From: an uncultured Bacteroidales bacterium
GTDB lineage: Bacteria; Bacteroidota; Bacteroidia; Bacteroidales; UBA932
Length of the DNA stretch: 59,873 nt
Direction: 5' to 3'
Assembly: GCA_900319485.1 (NCBI GenBank)
Contig: ONOQ01000005.1
Coordinates: 1 to 59,873 of the forward strand
Below, piece by piece: positions 9,004 through 17,114 of the stretch. Made by a program: the position numbers and the translations under genes. Below the pieces are notes generated by a model. It saw only the letters and a list, made by a program, of their open reading frames with translations. It was not told the origin of the DNA and made no database searches. Every line of letters begins with the position of its first letter. Positions within the stretch are counted from its first letter, which is position 1.

Positions 9004-10038
9004 CTAATGAACCCTGAGCCTCTGTCCAACCCTAAGGATGGAGGTTTCTTTTATGCCGTTGAGGCGGCACAGTTCACGCACGGAAGTGTGGTACTTGCGG
9101 GCGATGGCCGAAAGGGTGTCTCCGGAGCGGACAGTGTGGTAGCGCATTGCGGCGGCCTCGGCGGCGGCGCGTGCGGCAGCCTCCTTCTTGGCCTGTTCCT
9201 CCGCGGCGATGCGGTCCTCCTCATCCGTTCTGAAAATCTCGTCTTCGTCGTCTACGCTCTGGACATACCTCTGGTTGGGGTTGAAATACCAGGAACGGAT
9301 CTTGAGAAGCCTGTGCCGGAGCGTGCCGGTTTCAAAATCAATGAGCCAGGCGGGGTCAAAGGCAGCGCCCCTGTACCGCGTCTCAAAGTGAAGGTGCGGG
9401 CCTGTTGAACGTCCGGTAGATCCTCCAAGGCCGATTATATCCCCGGCGTTCACCCAGTCCCCGGACTGGACGTCCCGGCGGGAAAGATGGCCGTAGAAGG
9501 TTTCCAGGCCGTTGGCGTGACGTATCACAACAAGGTTTCCGTAGCCTCCCACATAGTCCGAAATACGTACCTTTCCGTCAAATGCGGCGGGAACGGGAGT
9601 GCCCGTAGGATAAGGCAGGTCTATGCCCTGGTGACGGCGCCCGTGACGGTACCCGTATTGAGACCTTGGGTGCGTCTGGTACGGGCAGCAGTATGAATCC
9701 AGGGTATCTACAATCCATATTGAGAAGCGGTCCGGGAGATCCTCCGGCTCCTCCCTGTAGGGGTTCACGGCACGCGTGTCCCAGTTGGCGGTGAAAACGC
9801 TGTCCTCCACCACCTTGGCGGGATCCTTCACATACCGGTAGGTGCCGTTATTGTAAAGGACCACCTTCACGGCGGGGTTGCCGGTGTCAAGGGTATCGGC
9901 ATAGGGAGTGCTCTTCCTGTTGGAGGAAGAGAGTTTCTGCCGGCCGAACGAGTGCCTCAGGGAATCTGCCTGCCTGTCCTGGGCGCTTACCGTCAGAGCC
10001 GCGGCAAGTCCCGCTAGAATCAGTAAGAATCTTCTCAT
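9004..10038 (-). CDS. Secreted M23 peptidase with C-terminal LysM domain
   Basis: 344 residues from ATG 10038 (MRRFLLILAGLAAALTVSAQ, signal peptide). The M23 domain (about 125-225) has its ligands in HQGIDLPYP and HLHFETRYRG. A charged, Ala/Glu-rich helix links it to a LysM domain at the C-terminus (YHTVRSGDTLSAIARKYHTS to VGQRLRVH), which binds peptidoglycan. Likely a periplasmic cell-wall endopeptidase. Its 3' end is convergent with def only 3 bases away; it is 6 bases after the phosphomannomutase gene on the same strand. Confidence 0.92.
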   Translation of the reverse strand: MRRFLLILAGLAAALTVSAQDRQADSLRHSFGRQKLSSSNRKSTPYADTLDTGNPAVKVVLYNNGTYRYVKDPAKVVEDSVFTANWDTRAVNPYREEPEDLPDRFSIWIVDTLDSYCCPYQTHPRSQYGYRHGRRHQGIDLPYPTGTPVPAAFDGKVRISDYVGGYGNLVVIRHANGLETFYGHLSRRDVQSGDWVNAGDIIGLGGSTGRSTGPHLHFETRYRGAAFDPAWLIDFETGTLRHRLLKIRSWYFNPNQRYVQSVDDEDEIFRTDEEDRIAAEEQAKKEAAARAAAEAAAMRYHTVRSGDTLSAIARKYHTSVRELCRLNGIKETSILRVGQRLRVH

Positions 10039-10044
10039 CAACCG

Positions 10045-11412
10045 CTACCTCTTTCCTCCGAACTTACCCACTATTATTTCATCGGCCTTTGCAATCTTCT
10101 CATTCAGGACGTCCCGGGAAGTAGCCTCGCAGATGAAGCGGAGGTAGGGCTCCGTGTTGGAAGGACGGATGTTGAACCACCAGCCGGGGAATTCCAGACG
10201 GTAGCCGTCGAAATCCATCACCTTGGTGGGAGTTTCGGCGCTCTCGAAATAGGCCTTCACGGCATCCATGGCGCCCTTTTTGTCCTCAACCTTGTAGTTG
10301 ATCTCACCGGAATTCTCATAGCCGGTAAGGCGGTCCATTTCGTCGGAGAGTTTGATCCCCTGCTTCTTGAGGGCCGATACTATCCTAAGCACGATGATGC
10401 TGGAGAGCATACCGCTGTCACTGTAGAAGAAGTCCTTGAAATAGTAGTGGCCGGCAAGTTCTCCACCCCAGAGGCCGTCAATCTCACGGAGTTTGGGCGC
10501 GGCGAAGGCACGGCCCACGCGCCAGGTGTGGACATCGGCATTGTATTTACTGCGGAGTTCCTCTGCAACGGCAAGGCTGGAACGGATTTCCTGGAGGACG
10601 CGGGGATTCTTCTCCCCTCTTTCGTCGCAGAAATAGCGGGCCATAAGGGCAATCACAAGGTCCGGGGCCACAAAGCGGGCTTTGTCGTCCACAAACATCA
10701 CGCGGTCTGCGTCGCCGTCGTAGATGACGCCTACATCGGCCTTGATTTCAGAGACAAGTTTCTTCAGGGGCTCAACGTTCTTGGGGACAAGGGGGTTAGG
10801 CTCGTGGTTAGGGAAGTTGCCGTCCATTTCGTCGAAGAGGAAGGTGGCGTTCTCTCCCTTGTAGATTTCCTTTGCGAAGAGGCAGCTCATACCGTTGGAA
10901 AGGTCGAAGGCGATCTTGAGGTTGGAATAATCTCCCTTGTATTTTTTAAGGAACGAGATGTAATCCGGCTTGATGTCAATTTCCGTTACCTTTCCGGGCT
11001 TTGCTGCCTTGGGGGTGGGGCGGCCTTCGTCAATCCACTGCTTTATCTGGCCAAGACCAGTGTCCAGGCCCACCGGGAGGGCGTTTTCACGGCTTACCTT
11101 CATACCGTTGTACTCCTTGGGATTGTGGGAGGCGGTAATCTGGATGGAGGCCTTGTAGCCGTAATTTGCGGTGCCGAAGTACACCAGGGGGGTGCTGCTG
11201 AGGCCGATATCATCAACGTCAGCGCCGGCATCGGTGATGCCCTTGATGACGTAGTCGTGGATCTCCTGGCCTGAGAGGCGGCAGTCGCGGCCAACCAGGA
11301 CTTTATCGGCCTTCAAAAGTTCCGGAAGGAAATATCCAACCTTGTAAGCGGTTTCGCGGTCCCAATCCTTGTTGTAGATGCCGCGGATGTCGTATGCGTG
11401 AAATGCTCCCAT
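10045..11412 (-). CDS. Phosphomannomutase/phosphoglucomutase
   Basis: 455 residues. An alpha-D-phosphohexomutase that moves phosphate between C6 and C1 of mannose or glucose, feeding nucleotide-sugar synthesis. Domains are recognised by TASHNPKEYNGMKVS (active-site phosphoserine loop), DGDADRVMFVD (metal-binding loop), GELAGHYYF (sugar-binding loop) and RPSNTEPYLRFICEA (phosphate-binding loop). Length is typical. Substrate preference between mannose and glucose cannot be settled from sequence alone. A -7 box TATTTTTG lies upstream (11473-11480). Confidence 0.93.
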   Translation of the reverse strand: MGAFHAYDIRGIYNKDWDRETAYKVGYFLPELLKADKVLVGRDCRLSGQEIHDYVIKGITDAGADVDDIGLSSTPLVYFGTANYGYKASIQITASHNPKEYNGMKVSRENALPVGLDTGLGQIKQWIDEGRPTPKAAKPGKVTEIDIKPDYISFLKKYKGDYSNLKIAFDLSNGMSCLFAKEIYKGENATFLFDEMDGNFPNHEPNPLVPKNVEPLKKLVSEIKADVGVIYDGDADRVMFVDDKARFVAPDLVIALMARYFCDERGEKNPRVLQEIRSSLAVAEELRSKYNADVHTWRVGRAFAAPKLREIDGLWGGELAGHYYFKDFFYSDSGMLSSIIVLRIVSALKKQGIKLSDEMDRLTGYENSGEINYKVEDKKGAMDAVKAYFESAETPTKVMDFDGYRLEFPGWWFNIRPSNTEPYLRFICEATSRDVLNEKIAKADEIIVGKFGGKR

Positions 11413-11448
11413 AGAGATATATCTTTATTATTAGGTTTCAGTACGGTC

Positions 11449-11480
11449 CCGGGTAAACCCGGCACGGATTTACAAAAATA
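11449..11480 (-). promoter_or_regulatory. Promoter -7 box and leader palindrome of the phosphohexomutase gene
   Basis: On the minus strand, TATTTTTG (11473-11480) fits the Bacteroidetes -7 box TAnnTTTG. Immediately downstream in the leader is a perfect 14-bp palindrome, CCGGGTTTACCCGG (11449-11462), which could be an operator or a short RNA hairpin. I saw no clear TTTG at -33. Confidence 0.45.
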
Positions 11481-11506
11481 CAAATTTTTCCGGATACATA
11501 ATAATC

Positions 11507-12841
11507 TCAATAGTGATACTTCTTTTGCAGGGCGGCCATAAATATACATCCGGTGGCCGCTGCCATAAACTCCGCATAAACCACAGAACTCCAGATGCCG
11601 TCCACACCCAAGAACAGAGGTAACAGAAGAACCGCCCCCAGTTCAAACACAAACGTCCTCAAAAAGGCAATCAGCGCAGACACCACCCCGTTGCTGAGCG
11701 CGGTAAAAAAGGCCGAACCAAAAACGGCCATTCCCGTGAACAGGTATGCAAAAGAGAAAATACGGAACGCGTGGACTGCATCAGAGAGCAGTTTCCCTCC
11801 ATCCTGAAGGAAAAGGGCTGAGAACGGACGGGCCAGGACTTCGGACAGGACAAACATCGCAAGGGACGCGACTCCGATGATTTTCAGGCTTCTTATTCTC
11901 AGAGTCTTGAGTTCCAGGTAGTTCTGCGCGCCGTAATGATAACTCACCACCGGTCCAATTCCGTTTGAATATCCCACAAAGATGGCAGAGAAAATAAGGC
12001 TGAGATACATCAGAAGGCCATAAACCACCACCCCGTCTTCACCGGCATACTTAAGCAGCTGCACATTGTAGAAAACCCCCACAAAAGAACCGGCCGCCTC
12101 CTCCATGAATTCCGAAGTCCCGTTTATGCAACTCTTTACAAGCGACCTGACATCCCATACTGGCTTTACAAGCCTGAGGACGCTGTCATTCTTCCTGCTG
12201 AAATAGATGAGCGGGAACACGCCCCCCACAATCTGTGTCAAGGCCGACGCCGCTGCCGCTCCCGCAAGTCCCCATTTGAAGCCTATGAGAAAAAGCGCAT
12301 CCAGCACAACATTGGCCAGTCCGGTAATAACGGTAATGGCAAGCCCCAGGCGAGGCTTCTCTGCCGCAATGAAGAACAGTTGGAACTCATATACCCATAT
12401 CCAGGCGGGAAGAGCCAGGATAAAGATACGCCCGTACAGCACGCTGTTTTCAAGGAGTTTTCCCTCCGCGCCCAGCATACTTGCCACCTGGGGCATAAAG
12501 ACAAAGCCCAGCACCATCAGCAGAACGCCCACTGCAGAAGATGCCAGCACTACCAGGGAAAACAGGCGGTTGGCCCTTTCACGGTCGTTCTCTCCCAGCG
12601 TCTTCGCAACCAGCGCGTTGCCGCCCACACCGAACATATAGCCTATGGTACCCAGGATATTCAGTATCGGAAATATCAGTGTAACCGCCGCGAACTCGGA
12701 TTTCCCCGCGAAATTTGCCACAAAGAAGCCGTCCACCACAATGTACAGCGACGCAAAAATGTTCATCGCAATGGTGGGCAGGGTAAACCGAAGCAATTTC
12801 CGGGTTGTAAAATGCTCTGATAAATGGATACGGGAGGCCAT
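11507..12841 (-). CDS. MATE family multidrug/sodium antiporter
   Basis: 444 residues, about 12 hydrophobic segments across the whole length, with the two-fold MATE pattern. The N-terminal half includes the FVANFAGKSEFAAVTL and GVGGNALVAKTLGE regions typical of these exporters. They use a Na+ or H+ gradient to expel small cationic compounds across the inner membrane. It starts at ATG 12841, 6 bases after the small gene at 12848-13168. The substrate cannot be inferred. Confidence 0.9.
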   Translation of the reverse strand: MASRIHLSEHFTTRKLLRFTLPTIAMNIFASLYIVVDGFFVANFAGKSEFAAVTLIFPILNILGTIGYMFGVGGNALVAKTLGENDRERANRLFSLVVLASSAVGVLLMVLGFVFMPQVASMLGAEGKLLENSVLYGRIFILALPAWIWVYEFQLFFIAAEKPRLGLAITVITGLANVVLDALFLIGFKWGLAGAAAASALTQIVGGVFPLIYFSRKNDSVLRLVKPVWDVRSLVKSCINGTSEFMEEAAGSFVGVFYNVQLLKYAGEDGVVVYGLLMYLSLIFSAIFVGYSNGIGPVVSYHYGAQNYLELKTLRIRSLKIIGVASLAMFVLSEVLARPFSALFLQDGGKLLSDAVHAFRIFSFAYLFTGMAVFGSAFFTALSNGVVSALIAFLRTFVFELGAVLLLPLFLGVDGIWSSVVYAEFMAAATGCIFMAALQKKYHY

Positions 12842-12847
12842 CGGGTG

Positions 12848-13168
12848 CTATGCTTCTTCTTTTATATAATACGCCCTCACCTTACTCTCGGTAATCAGGA
12901 CGGATTCTTGATGGAAAAAGAAGCAGAGATCTCTTGCGATTGCATCCGCAACACCTTCCCGGGGGTCCAGCAAACAAAGGACAAGGGTCTTCTCCTGGGT
13001 ATAGTCTCCATTTTCGTGAAAATAGCCGCCATCTGAAACGATAAACGAGAAAGGGACTTTGTAACTCTGACATACGTGCTTCATTACGTCCACGTACATC
13101 TCGGTCTGATACTCCTGCCGCTTGGTGGCGGCATCGTTGAGACCAACGCTTATTGTTATCTCTGTCAT
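12848..13168 (-). CDS. Small conserved-looking cytosolic protein, unknown function
   Basis: 106 residues (MTEITISVGLNDAATKRQEY...). No signal peptide or membrane segment; alternating beta/alpha pattern suggests a small alpha+beta fold. I do not recognise a family. It sits tightly between an amidohydrolase gene (34-base gap upstream) and the MATE exporter (6-base gap downstream), all on one strand, so it is probably translated and co-transcribed with them. Confidence 0.6.
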   Translation of the reverse strand: MTEITISVGLNDAATKRQEYQTEMYVDVMKHVCQSYKVPFSFIVSDGGYFHENGDYTQEKTLVLCLLDPREGVADAIARDLCFFFHQESVLITESKVRAYYIKEEA

Positions 13169-13202
13169 TGCTGTCAGTTATTGTATCGCTATCCGCGAGC
13201 GG

Positions 13203-14855
13203 CTACTCTTCCTTTCCGCCGAAGTACACTTCCCCAGGCATATTATGGCTGAAGCCCTCTTGCTCTGCCGTCAGAAGGTCCTTTTCGAAGACCAGGAAAT
13301 CGGCATCCTTTCCGGGGGTGATGGAACCCTTCTTATCCTCGATGCCCAGCTGCCTGGCGCCGTTGATGGTGTAGCCGATGAGCATTTCTTCCACACTCAT
13401 TCGCTCCTCTGCCGGCGGATTGGCGTTAGGGCTTATGCAATATGCAGGGACATTGGTCTTCTCCGAAATGGTGCGTGTCATACCGATTTCCATACCAAGA
13501 TAAGGGCTCCAGGTGGTGAAGTCACCGTAGGCTACGTTGTCGCTGGACCAGGCCACCAGGGCACCCGTGTTCCAAACCGTCTTGCAGCGGTACATATTTG
13601 TGGCGCGCTTCTCACCCAGCATCGGGGTAAGCACGCCCGGGCCGCCTCCGTTGTGCCACCAGGGGGTATAATTGGCAAATACGCCCAGTTTGGCAAAACG
13701 TTCCAGATCTTCGTCGGCCTGCACCTCCAGGTGGGCGCAGGTTACCTTTACGTGGTACTTGTCTCCCAGTTCCTTCCGGGCCAGTTCCACGCCGTCCAGC
13801 ACCACGCGGGAAGCGGCTTCACCAACGGTGTGAACGTGAAGGTCCAGGCCTGCCTCGTTGAGGGCTTTCAGGATTTCGGCCACCTGTGCGGGCTGGAAGG
13901 CTGTTGTTCCGGTAACGCCGGTGTCCACATAGGGCGAAACCATAGCCGCCGTCTCAATCTTGAGGGTGCCGTCCATAAAGATTTTCAAGGTGTGCACTTT
14001 CAGGTGCTCGCTGTTATACTTGCGGCTGAAGCGCTTCACTTCCTCTATGGCCTCATGCATCTTGCTGGGGCGGGTGAGCACGTAGCAGCCGTCTATGTAG
14101 GTGGACAGTTTTCCTTCCTTGTCCATCTTGCACAGGATGTCATACATGCGCTCGTGGACGGGGTTATGCTCCGGGAAGCCGGCGTCGAAGACCGCGCTGA
14201 CGCCTACCTTTTTGGCATACTCTACCCAGCGCTCGAGGGACGCCCTGATCTGATCTTCCGTAAGGTCGTTCACCCCGTCGAAAAGAATGGGCCAGCTGGC
14301 AGTTTCGAACGAATTGCCGGTTACGTGGCCGTCCTTTCTTACATAATAGGCAAGTCCGGGAACAGGATCCGGTGTATCATCGGCAATGCCCATCCTTTCC
14401 AGAACCTTGGAGTTGACCCAGTTGCTGTGGCACTCCCCTTCCAGGAGGATTAGTTCGGTGTCGGGACAGATAGCGTCCAGGTCTTCCTTGGTGATCTCCT
14501 CCCCTTTCAGGAAGTGACGCTCCAACAGGAAGCGGTAGCATTTCTGGCCGGGATGCTCCTTGACATAGCCAGCCATAAAATCAATAGCGCCCTTTTTCCC
14601 GTCGGGCTCGAAACGGACGCCAAGGTCGGCGTAGTCAAATGCCACCGGAATGGTCACGTGAACGTGGCTGTCTATGATGCCGGGCATCACAAACTTGCCG
14701 CCGAGGTCCGTAACCTCGCCTTCATAGGCCGAAAGGCCTGCTTCGTCGCCCACATAGACGAATTTACCGTCCTTTACCACCAGGGCCGATGCCTGGGGCT
14801 GGTTTTTATCGGCCGTGAAAATTTTGGCGTTTTTGATGATCTTGTCTGCTTTCAT
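13203..14855 (-). CDS. YtcJ-type amidohydrolase (paralog 1)
   Basis: 550 residues. Amidohydrolase_3 family: N-terminal beta-sandwich, then GIIDSHVHV (HxH metal motif), a long TIM barrel, and a C-terminal region with VEEMLIGYTINGARQLGIEDKKGSI and GKDADFLVFEKD. These enzymes hydrolyse amides or N-formyl compounds; substrates are rarely known. The neighbour at 14877 is a paralog of nearly the same length, and a membrane protein gene precedes that, so the three genes look like one operon that imports or senses and then degrades an amide compound. That operon function is inference. Confidence 0.85.
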   Translation of the reverse strand: MKADKIIKNAKIFTADKNQPQASALVVKDGKFVYVGDEAGLSAYEGEVTDLGGKFVMPGIIDSHVHVTIPVAFDYADLGVRFEPDGKKGAIDFMAGYVKEHPGQKCYRFLLERHFLKGEEITKEDLDAICPDTELILLEGECHSNWVNSKVLERMGIADDTPDPVPGLAYYVRKDGHVTGNSFETASWPILFDGVNDLTEDQIRASLERWVEYAKKVGVSAVFDAGFPEHNPVHERMYDILCKMDKEGKLSTYIDGCYVLTRPSKMHEAIEEVKRFSRKYNSEHLKVHTLKIFMDGTLKIETAAMVSPYVDTGVTGTTAFQPAQVAEILKALNEAGLDLHVHTVGEAASRVVLDGVELARKELGDKYHVKVTCAHLEVQADEDLERFAKLGVFANYTPWWHNGGGPGVLTPMLGEKRATNMYRCKTVWNTGALVAWSSDNVAYGDFTTWSPYLGMEIGMTRTISEKTNVPAYCISPNANPPAEERMSVEEMLIGYTINGARQLGIEDKKGSITPGKDADFLVFEKDLLTAEQEGFSHNMPGEVYFGGKEE

Positions 14856-14876
14856 GGCTGTATATCTTATTGGTTA

Positions 14877-16517
14877 TTAATTGTTCTTGTAAACTTCCTC
14901 GCCGTCAACGATGGTGGCAATAAGATTTGCCGCGGCCACCTTGTCAAGGGAGTCGTGCAGGAAGTCGCAGTCGTACACCGTCATATTGGCAATCTTGCCA
15001 AACTCGATGGAGCCTACGCGATGCTCCTGATGCCAGGCCTTGGCGATGTTGATGGTAATGGCCCTCAGAGCCTGCTCACGGGTAATGGATTCGGAGGGAT
15101 TCAGCGGCTGGGTTTCTATGGAGGGGAATAAAACCTTAGGAACATTGCGAGCCTCAGCCATGTAGAAACTCAATATGACGTTCATCATGGGTGAGACCGG
15201 ATAATCCGAATGGAATACAACATTGGCTCCCACGTCAAAGAACGACTTGATTGGATAAGCCTTGTTTGCCAGTTCTTCACCTACATAAGAGGACTCCATC
15301 GCAAAGGCGGCCGGAATCTTTGTCACCCAAAGAGGAGCCACAGCAGGAACGGTACCGGTTTCCCCCATTCGGCGGATATCCTCCTCAGTCACAAAGTGGA
15401 GGTGCGCCAGCACGTTCATCTGCGTCTTGTCTCCGGTAATCTTCTGAGCGTCCTCTATGCAGCCCAGCATGAAGTGAGTTGCGCCGCCGCCTTCGGAGTG
15501 ACAGTGAACTCCCAGACCTTCTTTGTCGGCCTCTACTATGAGCTGCACCATCTTGTCATGGTTATTGAAACGCTCCACACCGTGATAGCCGGGCTGGTCC
15601 AGATAATCCTGGTTCTGCCAGCCTGTGTGCGCCTCCGTGACACCGTCCAGGAAGCACTTGATTCCCACGATGTGCAAATAGTCGCTGTCATATTTGGCAC
15701 GTAGTTCTACCACACGTGCAACTTCTGCTTTGGGGTCTTCCACATTGTCAGGAGACAAGGCATATGCATATGTGCGTAACTTCAGCCTGCCTTCTTCCTC
15801 AAGTTCGTGGAATGCCTGGGCGCATTCAGGGTAGAAAAGTTCCATACCTGCATCGGCCACGCCTGTGAAGCCGCTGCTCAAGGCAAAATCCTGCCAGGCA
15901 AGGAGGTATTTCTTGGCATCCTCCATACTCTTGGGAAGATTGTTTATCACCTGCAGTACCGGAGTTTCGCAGATATAGCCGTCCGGCTGGCCGTTTGCGT
16001 CTACGTGAACCTGCGCGTAGCCCACTTTCTTTGCATATTCTGCATCTATGCCGGCCCATTCCAGCGCCTTTGTATTAAGCAGCATGGAATGTCCGCCGCC
16101 GGTTTGCATAATAAGGATTTTGTCGGAGCAGATTTCGTCCAGAAATGCTTTACTCACATATTCCTCCGTTTCATTCCATCCCGAGGCCACATAATAGGAG
16201 CGGTCAGGATTCTGAGCGATGAAGTCCTTGATAATCTCACGGTATTTGGCGTAATCGGCCAATCCTACTTCGGCCAGGTGGGCCTGTCCCACAAGGCGGT
16301 CTCCGGCAAAATACGGGTGGCAGTGGGATTCCAGGAAGCCGGGATAGATAAAGTTATCTCCATAGTCCAGCACTTTTGCGTTGGGACCTGCTATCTTTTT
16401 GGCCTCATCGGCACTGCCGATATAGGAAAAAACGCCGTTCTTTACTACTGCGGCCTTGGCAAAGGGCCTTTTTTCATCCACCGTGATGATGTTGCCAAGA
16501 ATCAGTGTCTGTTTCAT
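14877..16517 (-). CDS. YtcJ-type amidohydrolase (paralog 2)
   Basis: 546 residues with the same architecture as the gene at 13203: GFLESHCHPYF carries the HxH metal pair, VHCHSEGGGATHFML lies in the barrel, VVFHSDYPVSP carries the late active-site Asp, and the C-terminal beta domain ends with NMTVYDCDFLHD. It is separated by 21 bases from paralog 1 and by 17 bases from the upstream membrane protein gene. Divergence between the two suggests different substrates rather than a recent duplication. Confidence 0.85.
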   Translation of the reverse strand: MKQTLILGNIITVDEKRPFAKAAVVKNGVFSYIGSADEAKKIAGPNAKVLDYGDNFIYPGFLESHCHPYFAGDRLVGQAHLAEVGLADYAKYREIIKDFIAQNPDRSYYVASGWNETEEYVSKAFLDEICSDKILIMQTGGGHSMLLNTKALEWAGIDAEYAKKVGYAQVHVDANGQPDGYICETPVLQVINNLPKSMEDAKKYLLAWQDFALSSGFTGVADAGMELFYPECAQAFHELEEEGRLKLRTYAYALSPDNVEDPKAEVARVVELRAKYDSDYLHIVGIKCFLDGVTEAHTGWQNQDYLDQPGYHGVERFNNHDKMVQLIVEADKEGLGVHCHSEGGGATHFMLGCIEDAQKITGDKTQMNVLAHLHFVTEEDIRRMGETGTVPAVAPLWVTKIPAAFAMESSYVGEELANKAYPIKSFFDVGANVVFHSDYPVSPMMNVILSFYMAEARNVPKVLFPSIETQPLNPSESITREQALRAITINIAKAWHQEHRVGSIEFGKIANMTVYDCDFLHDSLDKVAAANLIATIVDGEEVYKNN

Positions 16518-16534
16518 GGTATGTTTTTCAATTG

Positions 16535-17098
16535 TTACTCTTCGCTGCTTGCTTCGTTTACGTAGCAGGCCACCAGGCCGTATGTGATGGTGGGCCGGAT
16601 CCAGATTTCCACCATCAGATAAGTGGTGAATTGGTCGGAGGGCTCAATAAGAATATCTATCTGATAAAGCAGGGCGATGAGCATATCAACCACGCAAATC
16701 ATCCAGAGGTTGGCCTTGGAATAGGTTTTCCAATCTTTGCGGGCATAAAAATACGTGAGCATCACAAGCAGCGTCACAGAGAGAGTCAGGCAAGCCAGAT
16801 GTAGCGGGAAATTAGCCAGCGGAGGGGCAAAGAGGATGTCTCTCAGCAGCACCGTGACCCCGATATTCAGGGTACACCAATAGTTGAACTGCTTGGTTGT
16901 AATGCCCCATTTGAAAAAATACATCCACATCATCACCAGGCAGGCGATATAGAAGATGTTGAGGATAAGTTCCGGCCAGGTTTGCTTCAGTCCCAGGGTA
17001 ATCACTCCGTAAATCATCATACCCACGGAGACAACGGCGGCAAGGGCGGTAATCACCACATTCACCGCGTCCGACTTCTTTTTGAATCTTACTTCCAT
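16535..17098 (-). CDS. Multi-span inner-membrane protein, unknown family
   Basis: 187 residues, about 5-6 hydrophobic helices (the first at about 14-34, the last at about 150-178), a basic N-terminus (MEVRFKKKSD) and an acidic C-terminal tail. I do not recognise the family. It is the first gene of the amidohydrolase run (17 bases from paralog 2) and begins 16 bases after the MscS-type channel gene. It might serve as a transporter or sensor for the amidohydrolase substrate, but nothing in the sequence proves this. Confidence 0.6.
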   Translation of the reverse strand: MEVRFKKKSDAVNVVITALAAVVSVGMMIYGVITLGLKQTWPELILNIFYIACLVMMWMYFFKWGITTKQFNYWCTLNIGVTVLLRDILFAPPLANFPLHLACLTLSVTLLVMLTYFYARKDWKTYSKANLWMICVVDMLIALLYQIDILIEPSDQFTTYLMVEIWIRPTITYGLVACYVNEASSEE

Positions 17099-17114
17099 TG
17101 ATATTCAGGTTTTA

